A model generated the notes under the pieces. That model was not told where the DNA came from. It ran no database searches and saw nothing but the letters and a program-made list of their open reading frames with translations. Shown here one piece after another: positions 1 through 5,208 of a stretch of DNA of 7,391 nucleotides. The DNA is taken from NCBI GenBank assembly GCA_003451975.1, contig DMIX01000339.1, positions 1-7,391 of the forward strand. The letters are read 5' to 3'. The position numbers were made by a program, and so were the translations under genes. Source of the DNA: Propionibacteriaceae bacterium. Its GTDB lineage: Bacteria > Actinomycetota > Actinomycetes > Propionibacteriales > Propionibacteriaceae. Within the stretch, counting starts at the first letter, position 1. Every line of letters begins with the position of its first letter.

Positions 1-810
1 GACCAGTACCGCGGCCACCATCAGCCCCAGCACCACGATTCCCAGCCAGTAGCCGGTGGCCAGCGCGGCCCGATAGGCGAGCTGCACCTGAACCAGGGAG
101 TCGGTCTTGACGATCACGATGGTCTTGTCGATGGCCGGAATCTGCGCGGCCAGGGTGAATCCCTGCTCCACCAGCGACTGCTTGACCCGTTCGATCAGCG
201 GGCCCAATTTCAGTCCGAGCCCGTCTTGGGTGATCACCACGCTGGAGTTGGGGTCACCGGCCAGGGCATTGGTCACCTGATCGTGGGTGAGGCGCAGGCT
301 CTCCTGCCACACCTGGGCGAAGGCCTCAGAGGACACTACCTGGTTGGTGACGTTGTACAGAGTGGATCGAACACCGCTGATTGCCGGCTGGCGCAGCAGG
401 TCCAGCGCGGAAGTCACCTTGGGACGGTCCGGCATGGACTGCTGCAGGCTGTCAATCACGTCGTTGACCGATGCGTCGATGTCGATCTGCTGTTCGATGG
501 CCGAGACCACTTCCTGGGTGACATAAGCCTGCACCCGTGGGTTCTCGATGAGTGGGCCGTAAGTCGCGACGAAACTGTCGGTGTTACTGAGCAGCACCCG
601 AGCCCAACCCGCAGTGATCGCTGCTGGCGTGAGCAAGGTGGCGATCACGATCAGCACCACGGCGAGCGCACCGCGCCAGCGGGGTCCCCTCCCGCGCATC
701 TGCGGAGTGCGGGAGGCGAGTTCTGCCGCCAATTGGGCGTTGGCGTGCTCAAGTTCGGCGAGACGCGCTTCGAGTTCGGTGACGGTGGAGTTCTGATGCG
801 GTGTCGCCAT
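1..810 (-). CDS. Large actinobacterial membrane protein, C-terminus cut by window edge
   Basis: The reading frame starts at an ATG at 810 and stays open for 270 codons to the left edge, so the C-terminal part is missing. The start is supported by a strong ribosome binding site (GGGAGGAG, 817-824) six bases upstream. Residues 9-33 are rich in E, L and A with heptad spacing, suggesting a short cytoplasmic coiled coil. A basic stretch (about 39-46) leads into a membrane helix at about 46-68. Residues 70-250 form a polar region, probably extracytoplasmic, opening with the segment TDSFVATYGPLIENPRVQAY. A second helix begins near 253 and runs to the edge. This layout (coil, helix, outer domain starting NTD-FVAT-PL, then more helices) is familiar from uncharacterised actinobacterial membrane proteins. 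No catalytic motif is visible and I assign no function. Confidence is high for the gene and moderate for the family. Confidence 0.85.
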   Translation of the reverse strand, partial: MATPHQNSTVTELEARLAELEHANAQLAAELASRTPQMRGRGPRWRGALAVVLIVIATLLTPAAITAGWARVLLSNTDSFVATYGPLIENPRVQAYVTQEVVSAIEQQIDIDASVNDVIDSLQQSMPDRPKVTSALDLLRQPAISGVRSTLYNVTNQVVSSEAFAQVWQESLRLTHDQVTNALAGDPNSSVVITQDGLGLKLGPLIERVKQSLVEQGFTLAAQIPAIDKTIVIVKTDSLVQVQLAYRAALATGYWLGIVVLGLMVAAVLV

Positions 811-866
811 GATCGGCTCCTCCCGGTTGAGCGGCGGTGAACAATGCTGTCGCGCTGGATGCGCTC

Positions 867-928
867 GCTGCGGACGTCACCAGTACGAGGGAGACATGTC
901 AGCCTCCGGTGCCGGTGACGTCCGCAGC
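867..928 (-). terminator. Long hairpin between the SHOCT gene and the next membrane-protein gene; probable terminator
   Basis: Arms 867-886 and 909-928 pair over 20 positions with only two non-Watson-Crick positions. A further 4-bp stem (887-890 with 903-906) closes a 12-base loop after a 2-base bulge. Each arm carries GACGTC. The hairpin starts 92 bases after the SHOCT stop and ends about 57 bases before the start of the next leftward gene. No T tract follows on either strand, so it would be a T-less terminator as is common in actinobacteria; a leader structure of the downstream gene is the alternative. Confidence 0.5.
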
Positions 929-1019
929 ATCGCGGGCATCAAGGCCGAACCCTGGCCCCCGGAGCTGGCACCGCGTGATGGCCACCAGGTCCGTGGACGA
1001 CGGGATTACCCCTGCCGGG

Positions 1020-1397
1020 TCAGGCGAGCGCCTTGGCCTTCATCTGATCAAATTCGGCCTGGGTGATCGTGCCGGCATCCAGCAGAGCCTTGGCGTTGGC
1101 AATCTGCGCGGCAGGATCGGTCGAGCCCGAAACAGATCGGATGTAGTCCTCGGTGGCCGCGCGGGACTGCTGGGCGGCAGCAACCTCACGCTCGGTCATA
1201 CCTTTGCCGCGAACGATCACGTAGATCAGGGCGGTGATCAACGGCACGAACAACAGTGCGATCAACCAGAGGGCCTTGACCCCGCCGTTCATTGATTTGT
1301 CACGGAATACATCCAGGATGATCTGGAACAGGATCATCAAGTACATGATGAAAAAGAAGCCCCAGATCATCAACCACAAGAAGCCCCAAAAATCCAT
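1020..1397 (-). CDS. SHOCT-domain two-helix membrane protein
   Basis: A 125-residue protein. The start is taken at the ATG at 1397, which gives a hydrophobic N-terminus directly and has AAAGGA about 11 bases upstream; an in-frame codon further upstream (1478) would add 27 residues lacking any such site. Residues 6-29 are very hydrophobic and aromatic (first membrane helix). Residues 42-63 form a second helix of the kind found in PLD-nuclease N-terminal (PLDc_N) proteins, without any phospholipase domain. The C-terminus, about 94-125, is a SHOCT motif: DPAAQIANAKALLDAGTITQ followed by EFDQMKAKAL. SHOCT is a short helical C-terminal module, presumed to mediate interactions; no enzymatic role is known. 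The gene stands alone, between hairpins at 867-928 and 1626-1659, so it is probably monocistronic. Function unknown. Confidence 0.88.
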   Translation of the reverse strand: MDFWGFLWLMIWGFFFIMYLMILFQIILDVFRDKSMNGGVKALWLIALLFVPLITALIYVIVRGKGMTEREVAAAQQSRAATEDYIRSVSGSTDPAAQIANAKALLDAGTITQAEFDQMKAKALA

Positions 1398-1696
1398 AAT
1401 GGCGGTCGTCCTTTCGGGTATGGGCTCAGGCCACCCGACGAAGTACCCCGAGGTGGCCACAAGCCATTGCAATGTCACGGTAGAGGCACAGCTCGCACAT
1501 TACTCCCGCAACGGGACGAGATTCGTGTTTTTACCACCTTCGCTTCGGATCGCTTCGTAGGGGCCCGCCACGACGCCAACGGCGCACCTGGCCTCAGCGC
1601 CTGCCACGGCCGGAGTCCGGAAGCGACCAAGCCCGGCCCTCTGCAGGACCGGGCTTGGTGAAGTCCGCGCGGCGACTACCGCCTCAATTTGGGCTG
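1398..1696. promoter_or_regulatory. Intergenic region with leader palindromes of the SHOCT gene
   Basis: This 299-base gap holds no convincing gene on either strand. Going upstream of the SHOCT start there is an imperfect hairpin (TCGGGT at 1414-1419 against ACCCGA at 1433-1438) whose end touches the ribosome binding site, then an 8-bp palindrome GTGGCCAC (1453-1460) and a 10-bp palindrome CATTGCAATG (1465-1474). The SHOCT promoter should lie here, but I could not find a convincing -10/-35 pair. The far end carries the terminator hairpin listed separately. Short palindromes like these can arise by chance, so a regulatory role is only a possibility. Confidence 0.35.
1626..1659 (-). terminator. 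Terminator hairpin of the PspC gene
   Basis: In the leftward RNA, ACCAAGCCCGGUCCU and AGGGCCGGGCUUGGU pair over 15 positions without a gap around the tetraloop GCAG. One pair is a G-U wobble, which would be an A-C mismatch in the opposite transcript, so the structure favours the minus strand. It starts 37 bases after the PspC stop codon. No long T run follows, only the mixed CGCUUCC. Position and stability make it a good terminator for the PspC transcript. Confidence 0.75.
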
Positions 1697-1885
1697 TCAG
1701 GCCTGACTCTCAGGGACCGCCAGCCACATCACGATGTAGGCGATGACGGGTAGCCCGATCAGCAAGCTCGCCACCACCCACAGGACACGGACCAAGGTCG
1801 GGTCCCAGCCCAGCGAGCGCGCCAGACCCCCACATACTCCGGCGATCATCTTGTCGCTGGTAGATCGAGTCAGCGGTTCCTTCAT
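1697..1885 (-). CDS. Small PspC-domain membrane protein
   Basis: A 62-residue protein that is essentially one PspC domain. The ATG at 1885 has AGAGGA (1893-1898) seven bases upstream. Residues 5-30 carry the family signature: a polar start, then MIAGVCGGLA, then GWDPTLVRVLWV. The rest (about 31-57) is a strongly hydrophobic membrane segment ending VMWLAVPES, also typical. PspC domains were first described in the phage-shock response, where PspC is an inner-membrane partner of PspB and PspA; in actinobacteria, stand-alone PspC-like proteins are common and their roles mostly unknown. The gene follows the two-component genes after a 140-base gap with no clear terminator, so read-through from that operon or its own promoter are both possible. 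A link to envelope stress is inference from the family and neighbours. Confidence 0.92.
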   Translation of the reverse strand: MKEPLTRSTSDKMIAGVCGGLARSLGWDPTLVRVLWVVASLLIGLPVIAYIVMWLAVPESQA

Positions 1886-2025
1886 GTCAGATTCCTCTCA
1901 TGGATGTCTCGGTATCGGCACGGAATCCCAGTAGCTGCCAAGTCGGGAACTGCATCCGCATCTGGATAGAACCTAACGGCCGTGTTTTGCAGGGAAGTCG
2001 CCGTCATGTCGCAATCTCGATACGT

Positions 2026-2970
2026 TCAGCGCGGTACCCCGGCCCCGTGAAGTTCCAGGGTCGGATGCTTCACTGGCAACTCGATGCGCACGGCCGTGCC
2101 TTCGCCCTCACGGGAGCGCACCGATACCCGTCCGCCGTGACGCTCGATGACGACTTTGACCAACGGCAGGCCCAAACCGGAGCCGGAGATCCCCCGGGCG
2201 TTCGATCCACGGGCAAGCTCGCTCCACACGTGCGGTAGATCCTCGGCGGGAATTCCGATCCCGGTGTCGGCGACCTCGAGCCAAACCCGGCCATGCACCT
2301 CGCCGGCCCGAACCTCGACGCAGTCCCCTTCGCCGGTGAACTTCGCAGCGTTGGCCAGCAGGTTGAACACCGCGAGGTAGAGCAGATCGGAATCGCCCTC
2401 GATCGGAGGGACGCGCCACGGGACCGTCGGAAAGTCCACGGTGAACTCCCGGGAACTCCCGCGCTGTCGCAGTGAGGTGTTGACCGCCTCAGTAGCCTCC
2501 CCGACCACTTCACCCAGATCAACCGGCTCGCATTCCAATTCCTGTGACTGCAGGCCCGACAGCTTCCGGAGATCGCCAACCAGGCTGCCCAATCGCTGCG
2601 CCTGAGAATCTGCGATCTCCAGGTGGGGCGAGCCTTCCGTGCCGTGCGCGGCCAGCGCGGCCCGAATCGCGGTGAGCGGGTTCTTGAGCTCATGGTCCAG
2701 GCGCGCCAAGAACTCCTGGTGTTCAATCCGGGCTTGTTCCGCGCCGGAGACCAGCAGCGCATATCGGCGTTGAGCAGAGCGTCGTGCGGCGACAACCCAG
2801 ATCACAGCGATTCCGGTGATGGCGGCACCCACCCCGAGTGCCAGCCCTGCCGGGGTGGTGATGAACCGCACCAGAACATCGGGATAGGCCAGCCTCAGCA
2901 CGATTGCCGCGACGGTGCCGATGACCAATGGAACTGCCGACAGCAGAAGCCATCCGACAGGGGACTTCAC
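2026..2970 (-). CDS. Membrane sensor histidine kinase without an obvious sensor domain
   Basis: A 314-residue kinase. I place the start at the GTG at 2970: GTGA overlaps the regulator's TGA stop by four bases, the usual arrangement for coupled kinase genes, and the hydrophobic N-terminus follows at once. An in-frame ATG at 3120 would overlap the regulator by over 150 bases and add a polar, non-homologous leader. Helices are at about 6-27 and 41-62, joined by only some 13 residues; no HAMP or PAS domain is evident. The dimerisation/phosphoacceptor domain follows with the H-box LDHELKNPLT (phosphorylated His93). The ATPase domain has the N-box NLLANAAKF (203-211), the G1 box DTGIGI (235-240) and the G2 box GSGLGL (263-268). 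All key residues are present, so it should be active. It should phosphorylate the adjacent regulator. The stimulus is unknown; the near absence of an outer domain suggests sensing in the membrane or through a partner. Confidence 0.95.
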   Translation of the reverse strand: MKSPVGWLLLSAVPLVIGTVAAIVLRLAYPDVLVRFITTPAGLALGVGAAITGIAVIWVVAARRSAQRRYALLVSGAEQARIEHQEFLARLDHELKNPLTAIRAALAAHGTEGSPHLEIADSQAQRLGSLVGDLRKLSGLQSQELECEPVDLGEVVGEATEAVNTSLRQRGSSREFTVDFPTVPWRVPPIEGDSDLLYLAVFNLLANAAKFTGEGDCVEVRAGEVHGRVWLEVADTGIGIPAEDLPHVWSELARGSNARGISGSGLGLPLVKVVIERHGGRVSVRSREGEGTAVRIELPVKHPTLELHGAGVPR

Positions 2971-3680
2971 GCCCGCTCCACTCGAGCCACGAAGCGATAG
3001 CCCAGGGACTGCACGGTTTCGATGAAACGAGGACGACCGGCGTCGTCGTTCAACACCCGACGCAACTCGGCGATCCGGTGATCCACAGCCCGGGTGCTGG
3101 CAGGAAAGTCGAAGCCCCACAGCGTGGACAGCAGCCGGTCCCGGGAATGTACTTCGCCGGGTCTGCCCATGAGATATTCCAGCAGCAGCAAGGCCCGCGG
3201 GGTGAGGGCCAACTCCTTACCTGCCAACCAGATCCGGCGGGCTCGGCGGTCGTAGACCAGTTCGCCGGCCACCAGACGATCAGCGGCGCTCAAGGGAGGG
3301 GCCCCGGCGGTGGCTCGGCGCAGCACAGCGCGAATCCGCGAGACCAACTCGTCGGGGTCGAAGGGCTTACTCAGATAGTCGTCGGCGCCTTCGTCCAGAG
3401 CTGCTGAACGCTCAGGGGTGGCGTCGACCTTGGTGAGCAGAATCAGCGGCGTCCAATCTCCTTGTTGCCTCAACTCGCGGACCACGCCCCGGCCATCCAG
3501 GCGAGGCATGATCACATCGCACACGATGATCGACGGACGCCACGAGGCGGTTGCTGCAAGCGCTGCGATGCCGTCGTCCGCGACGCGCACGTCAAACCCG
3601 GCATCGGTGAGAAAAGCGCCCAATGAATCGGTGATGGCCGACTCGTCATCGACCAGAAGCACTCGGATTGGTTCAGCCAT
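2967..3680 (-). CDS. OmpR-family response regulator
   Basis: A 237-residue DNA-binding regulator. The ATG at 3680 has GGAG six bases upstream, overlapping the end of the lipoprotein gene. The receiver domain (about 4-121) has the acidic pair D11/D12, the phosphoacceptor D55 in VCDVIMPRLDG, the conserved T83 and the lysine K105 in LSKPF. A short linker leads to a C-terminal winged-helix domain (about 135-233) with LTPRALLLLEYLM, the recognition-helix region DHRIAELRRVL and the typical end IETVQSLGYRFVA. It should therefore bind paired direct repeats as a phosphorylated dimer. It is translationally coupled on both sides: three bases after the lipoprotein stop and four bases into the kinase. Its targets are not shown by the sequence; the repeat cluster upstream of the operon (4325-4408) is the obvious place to look for autoregulation. 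Confidence 0.97.
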   Translation of the reverse strand: MAEPIRVLLVDDESAITDSLGAFLTDAGFDVRVADDGIAALAATASWRPSIIVCDVIMPRLDGRGVVRELRQQGDWTPLILLTKVDATPERSAALDEGADDYLSKPFDPDELVSRIRAVLRRATAGAPPLSAADRLVAGELVYDRRARRIWLAGKELALTPRALLLLEYLMGRPGEVHSRDRLLSTLWGFDFPASTRAVDHRIAELRRVLNDDAGRPRFIETVQSLGYRFVARVERA

Positions 3681-3683
3681 TGT

Positions 3684-4256
3684 TTACTCCGGTACCGGAT
3701 TCGGCTTGACGACACAGCGGAAGCCACTCACCTTCAACTGCGGTTTGCCCCGATCCCAATAGACGTGATTGAACGGCGCATCGATGCGCGCCGTTCCGAT
3801 TTCACGAATGATGAAGTGACCCAAGCTGGCAGTGTCTTCCACGATCAAGGTGTCGATTTTCTCGGCAAGCAAGGTCGTGAATGGTGCCGTCACCCGCACT
3901 TCATGGCAGTCTTCCGTGATCGCGGTGACTCGACTGCTTTGGTCAAGGGTGAGCTTGCCCCCCGGGCAGCCGGTCGTAACCTCAATCTCGTCGGCGTAAT
4001 AGGAGCGCTGGGCCAGGTCTTTCTCAGTGGGGTCATCCGGCTTGTGGTAGGTCGATGCCGGACTGGGTGCTGATGCGGCCGGTGTGGTTGCGCCGATTGC
4101 GGCAGTCGGGGTGGAACTGGCCGATGGGCTTTGCAGGTCGGCCGGCGGCTGATCGGGTGGGTTGACGGAGACTAGCTCCACGCTGCAACCACTCAACACC
4201 AAGACGGCAGCGGACAGTCCGCCAAACCAGCGCCGCGCTCGCCCTGCTCGCATCAT
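3684..4256 (-). CDS. Secreted lipoprotein, DUF3060-like, first gene of the two-component operon
   Basis: A 190-residue lipoprotein. I take the first of two consecutive ATGs (4256, 4253), preceded by AGGG at short spacing; an in-frame start at 4358 would put about 34 unlikely residues before the signal peptide and run through a leader hairpin. Residues 3-9 are basic (RAGRARR), a hydrophobic stretch follows (11-21), and the lipobox LSGC places the lipidated cysteine at 24. Residues 33-70 are a Pro/Ser/Thr/Ala-rich linker. The folded part (about 90-183) has alternating short beta-strand-like segments such as VTAITEDCHEVRVTAP and DTLIVEDTA, with cysteines at 97, 117 and 181. This resembles DUF3060 lipoproteins of actinobacteria, whose function is unknown; the assignment is from memory of the pattern. 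It is anchored outside the membrane and encoded 3 bases before the regulator, so it may sense a signal for, or modulate, the kinase (inference). Confidence 0.88.
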   Translation of the reverse strand: MMRAGRARRWFGGLSAAVLVLSGCSVELVSVNPPDQPPADLQSPSASSTPTAAIGATTPAASAPSPASTYHKPDDPTEKDLAQRSYYADEIEVTTGCPGGKLTLDQSSRVTAITEDCHEVRVTAPFTTLLAEKIDTLIVEDTASLGHFIIREIGTARIDAPFNHVYWDRGKPQLKVSGFRCVVKPNPVPE

Positions 4257-4274
4257 GTCGCCCTGCCCGATCCT

Positions 4275-4302
4275 CTGGCACGGCGCGATCGCACCATGCC
4301 AG
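4275..4302 (-). promoter_or_regulatory. RNA hairpin in the leader of the lipoprotein operon
   Basis: In the leftward transcript CUGGCAUGGUGC and GCGCCGUGCCAG pair over 12 positions around GAUC, with two G-U pairs. In the opposite transcript those positions would be A-C mismatches, so the structure fits an RNA of the minus strand. It ends 18 bases before the ATG at 4256, just short of the ribosome binding region, which begins AGAGGA. It may control translation or transcript stability, or terminate transcription coming from the upstream DUF4190 gene. Confidence 0.5.
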
Positions 4303-4324
4303 CTATTTCGATTAGGCCCGGATT

Positions 4325-4387
4325 CCCCCATTGCCTCGGGCGCCTGGTCGGAAAGCATAGTGGGTTGCGCCCGAAGAACAATGGGGG
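4325..4387 (-). repeat. 63-base interrupted inverted repeat around a possible promoter
   Basis: CCCCCATTG (4325-4333) is the reverse complement of 4379-4387, and TCGGGCGC (4336-4343) of 4367-4374. The two halves are separated by 2 bases on the left and 4 on the right, with a 23-base centre. It could fold as a 17-bp stem with an internal loop, acting as a terminator of the upstream gene, or be a pair of divergent protein-binding sites. Confidence 0.6.
4354..4381 (-). promoter_or_regulatory. Possible promoter of the lipoprotein-regulator-kinase operon
   Basis: On the minus strand TTGTTC (4376-4381) and TATGCT (4354-4359) are 16 bases apart, resembling -35 and -10 boxes of the main vegetative sigma factor. 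Transcription would begin near 4347, giving a leader of about 90 bases that contains the 4275-4302 hairpin. The -35 box is poor, so this is tentative. Confidence 0.3.
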
Positions 4388-4408
4388 TCGGTATACCCCA
4401 CCGGTGGG
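4384..4408. promoter_or_regulatory. Overlapping palindromes, possible operator
   Basis: GGGGT (4384-4388) pairs with ACCCC (4395-4399) around the 8-bp palindrome GGTATACC (4390-4397). The perfect 12-bp palindrome CCCACCGGTGGG (4397-4408) follows directly. The block lies just upstream of the possible promoter and 19 bases after the DUF4190 stop, so it may be an operator for the operon or part of a terminator. No T tract follows. Confidence 0.4.
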
Positions 4409-4426
4409 ATCGCCACTGGCCACGGT

Positions 4427-4699
4427 TTAGGAGTCGAGCAAACCCGCGAGGATGACAATCGCAAAGACTGCGATCTGAAGGTATCCGAGCACCAACCCGA
4501 CGATTGCGGCAGAACGCCCCCGTTCTCCGGACGTGGCGATCTGCGCCAAAGCCACGTGACCCAGGATCACCGGCACAACCGCCCCGCCCAGCACACCGGT
4601 AACGAGGGACACCATGGCCAGACTGTTCAGCGGTGGCTTCACGTTATTCGGGTAATACACCGGCGTCGGCTCGTACATGGTGTAGTTCGACTCGTTCAC
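4427..4699 (-). CDS. Small DUF4190-type membrane protein
   Basis: A 90-residue protein starting at a GTG at 4699, chosen because AGGAG lies five bases upstream; the next in-frame ATG (4678) lacks a ribosome binding site. The first 25 residues are polar and rich in Tyr, Pro and Asn (e.g. YEPTPVYYPNN), typical of the flexible cytoplasmic lead of this family. Two membrane helices follow, about 27-47 and 64-87. Between them is the family pattern ILGHVALAQI, then a charged turn SGERGRS and AAIVGLVLGYL. DUF4190 proteins are common in actinobacteria and of unknown function; they often have such Pro/Tyr-rich tails. The gene stands between a hairpin near the end of the previous gene (4810-4848) and the repeat cluster (4384-4408), so it is probably transcribed on its own. 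Confidence 0.85.
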   Translation of the reverse strand: MNESNYTMYEPTPVYYPNNVKPPLNSLAMVSLVTGVLGGAVVPVILGHVALAQIATSGERGRSAAIVGLVLGYLQIAVFAIVILAGLLDS

Positions 4700-4787
4700 G
4701 TCGTCTCCTCGATTCCTGGGGGCGCTGTGTGTGCGACCGCCTCAGGACTCAATCTAGGAAACGGATTTCGCAGCATGGTGGCAGCAA

Positions 4788-4805
4788 TGTCGCAGATCAG
4801 CGACA
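4788..4805. promoter_or_regulatory. 18-base near-palindrome upstream of the DUF4190 gene
   Basis: TGTCGC and GCGACA are exact inverse complements separated by AGATCA, so 16 of 18 positions are symmetric. It lies 89 bases upstream of the GTG start, within the only gap where a promoter for that gene can be. It looks like an operator for a dimeric repressor, but no regulator can be named. Confidence 0.35.
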
Positions 4806-4809
4806 ACGC

Positions 4810-4848
4810 TGACCCACGTGGCGCTGCCCGGCTTGCGGCGCCGGGTCA
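4810..4848 (-). terminator. Hairpin overlapping the stop of the 120-residue gene; possible terminator
   Basis: TGACCC (4810-4815) pairs with GGGTCA (4843-4848), and GGCGC (4820-4824) with GCGCC (4838-4842), leaving a 4-base bulge and a 13-base loop. The stop codon (4846-4848) sits inside the stem. It is GC-rich but has no T tract, so termination here is plausible but unproven. Confidence 0.4.
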
Positions 4849-5208
4849 GGTCGGCTCGTCGGTGGGGCTCGCAGTTCCGGAGAGTCTCTCGTCGAGTGCT
4901 GTGCGCAGGTCGACCACCGAGAAGTCAGGCACGATCGGCTCGATGTCCTTCAGTGCAGTGCTCGCGGTCACCGTGTTGCTGGGATCGCCGACGGCCTCCA
5001 GCACTACCGCGGTATCGATGCCGAGGCCGTCGGCGACCTGCTGCACTGTCATCCAGCCCTTGATGTCAGCGGTGGTCAGCTGGCTGGCGACGACGGGGTC
5101 GCGTCCGGAGGTCTGCCACAGCCCCATGGCTTGGGTGACTCCTACCGTGCCGAAGATCACTGCGACCCACAGCAGCGGCAGCAGCCATCTGGTCTTCTTC
5201 TTCATCAT
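4846..5208 (-). CDS. Exported, membrane-anchored small protein paired with the ferredoxin gene
   Basis: A 120-residue protein starting at the ATG at 5208, whose ATGA overlaps the stop of the ferredoxin gene by four bases; AGGA lies just upstream. A basic tip (MMKKKTRW) is followed by one hydrophobic segment, about 8-28, so the rest should face the outside. Residues 44-74 (TTADIKGWMTVQQVADGLGI, then DTAVVLEAVG) read as a small helical module, and 87-110 (LKDIEPIVPDFSVVDLRTAL) as a related second half: each has a short lead, then a helix ending in a run of L and A. The tail 111-120 is polar. There are no cysteines or haem-binding CxxCH motifs, so it does not itself carry a cluster. I recall similar helical modules next to membrane ferredoxin proteins, but cannot confirm it. 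It is probably an accessory or docking subunit for its neighbour. Confidence 0.82.
   Translation of the reverse strand: MMKKKTRWLLPLLWVAVIFGTVGVTQAMGLWQTSGRDPVVASQLTTADIKGWMTVQQVADGLGIDTAVVLEAVGDPSNTVTASTALKDIEPIVPDFSVVDLRTALDERLSGTASPTDEPT

Noticed and set aside
226..840. Long rightward open frame over the left-edge membrane protein
   Set aside because: It is antisense to a gene with a strong ribosome binding site, clear membrane helices and normal codon use; its own product has no recognisable domain.
2070..2795. 241-codon second frame inside the kinase gene
   Set aside because: It is on the same strand but out of frame with the kinase; composition is Arg/Ser/Trp-rich as expected from a shifted GC-rich gene.
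2970..3120. Upstream in-frame ATG for the histidine kinase at 3120
   Set aside because: It would overlap the response regulator by over 150 bases and add a polar, Arg-rich leader before the membrane helix; the GTG at 2970 with the GTGA overlap is far better.
4257..4358. N-terminal extension of the lipoprotein to an ATG at 4358
   Set aside because: It would bury the signal peptide 34 residues in, and the segment encodes WHGAIAPCQ on both strands simply because the DNA there is a palindrome.
4384..4408. Copper-sensor (CsoR-like) operator
   Set aside because: GGTATACCCC recalls such sites, but the spacing and second half do not fit well, and no copper transporter or CsoR gene is in the window.
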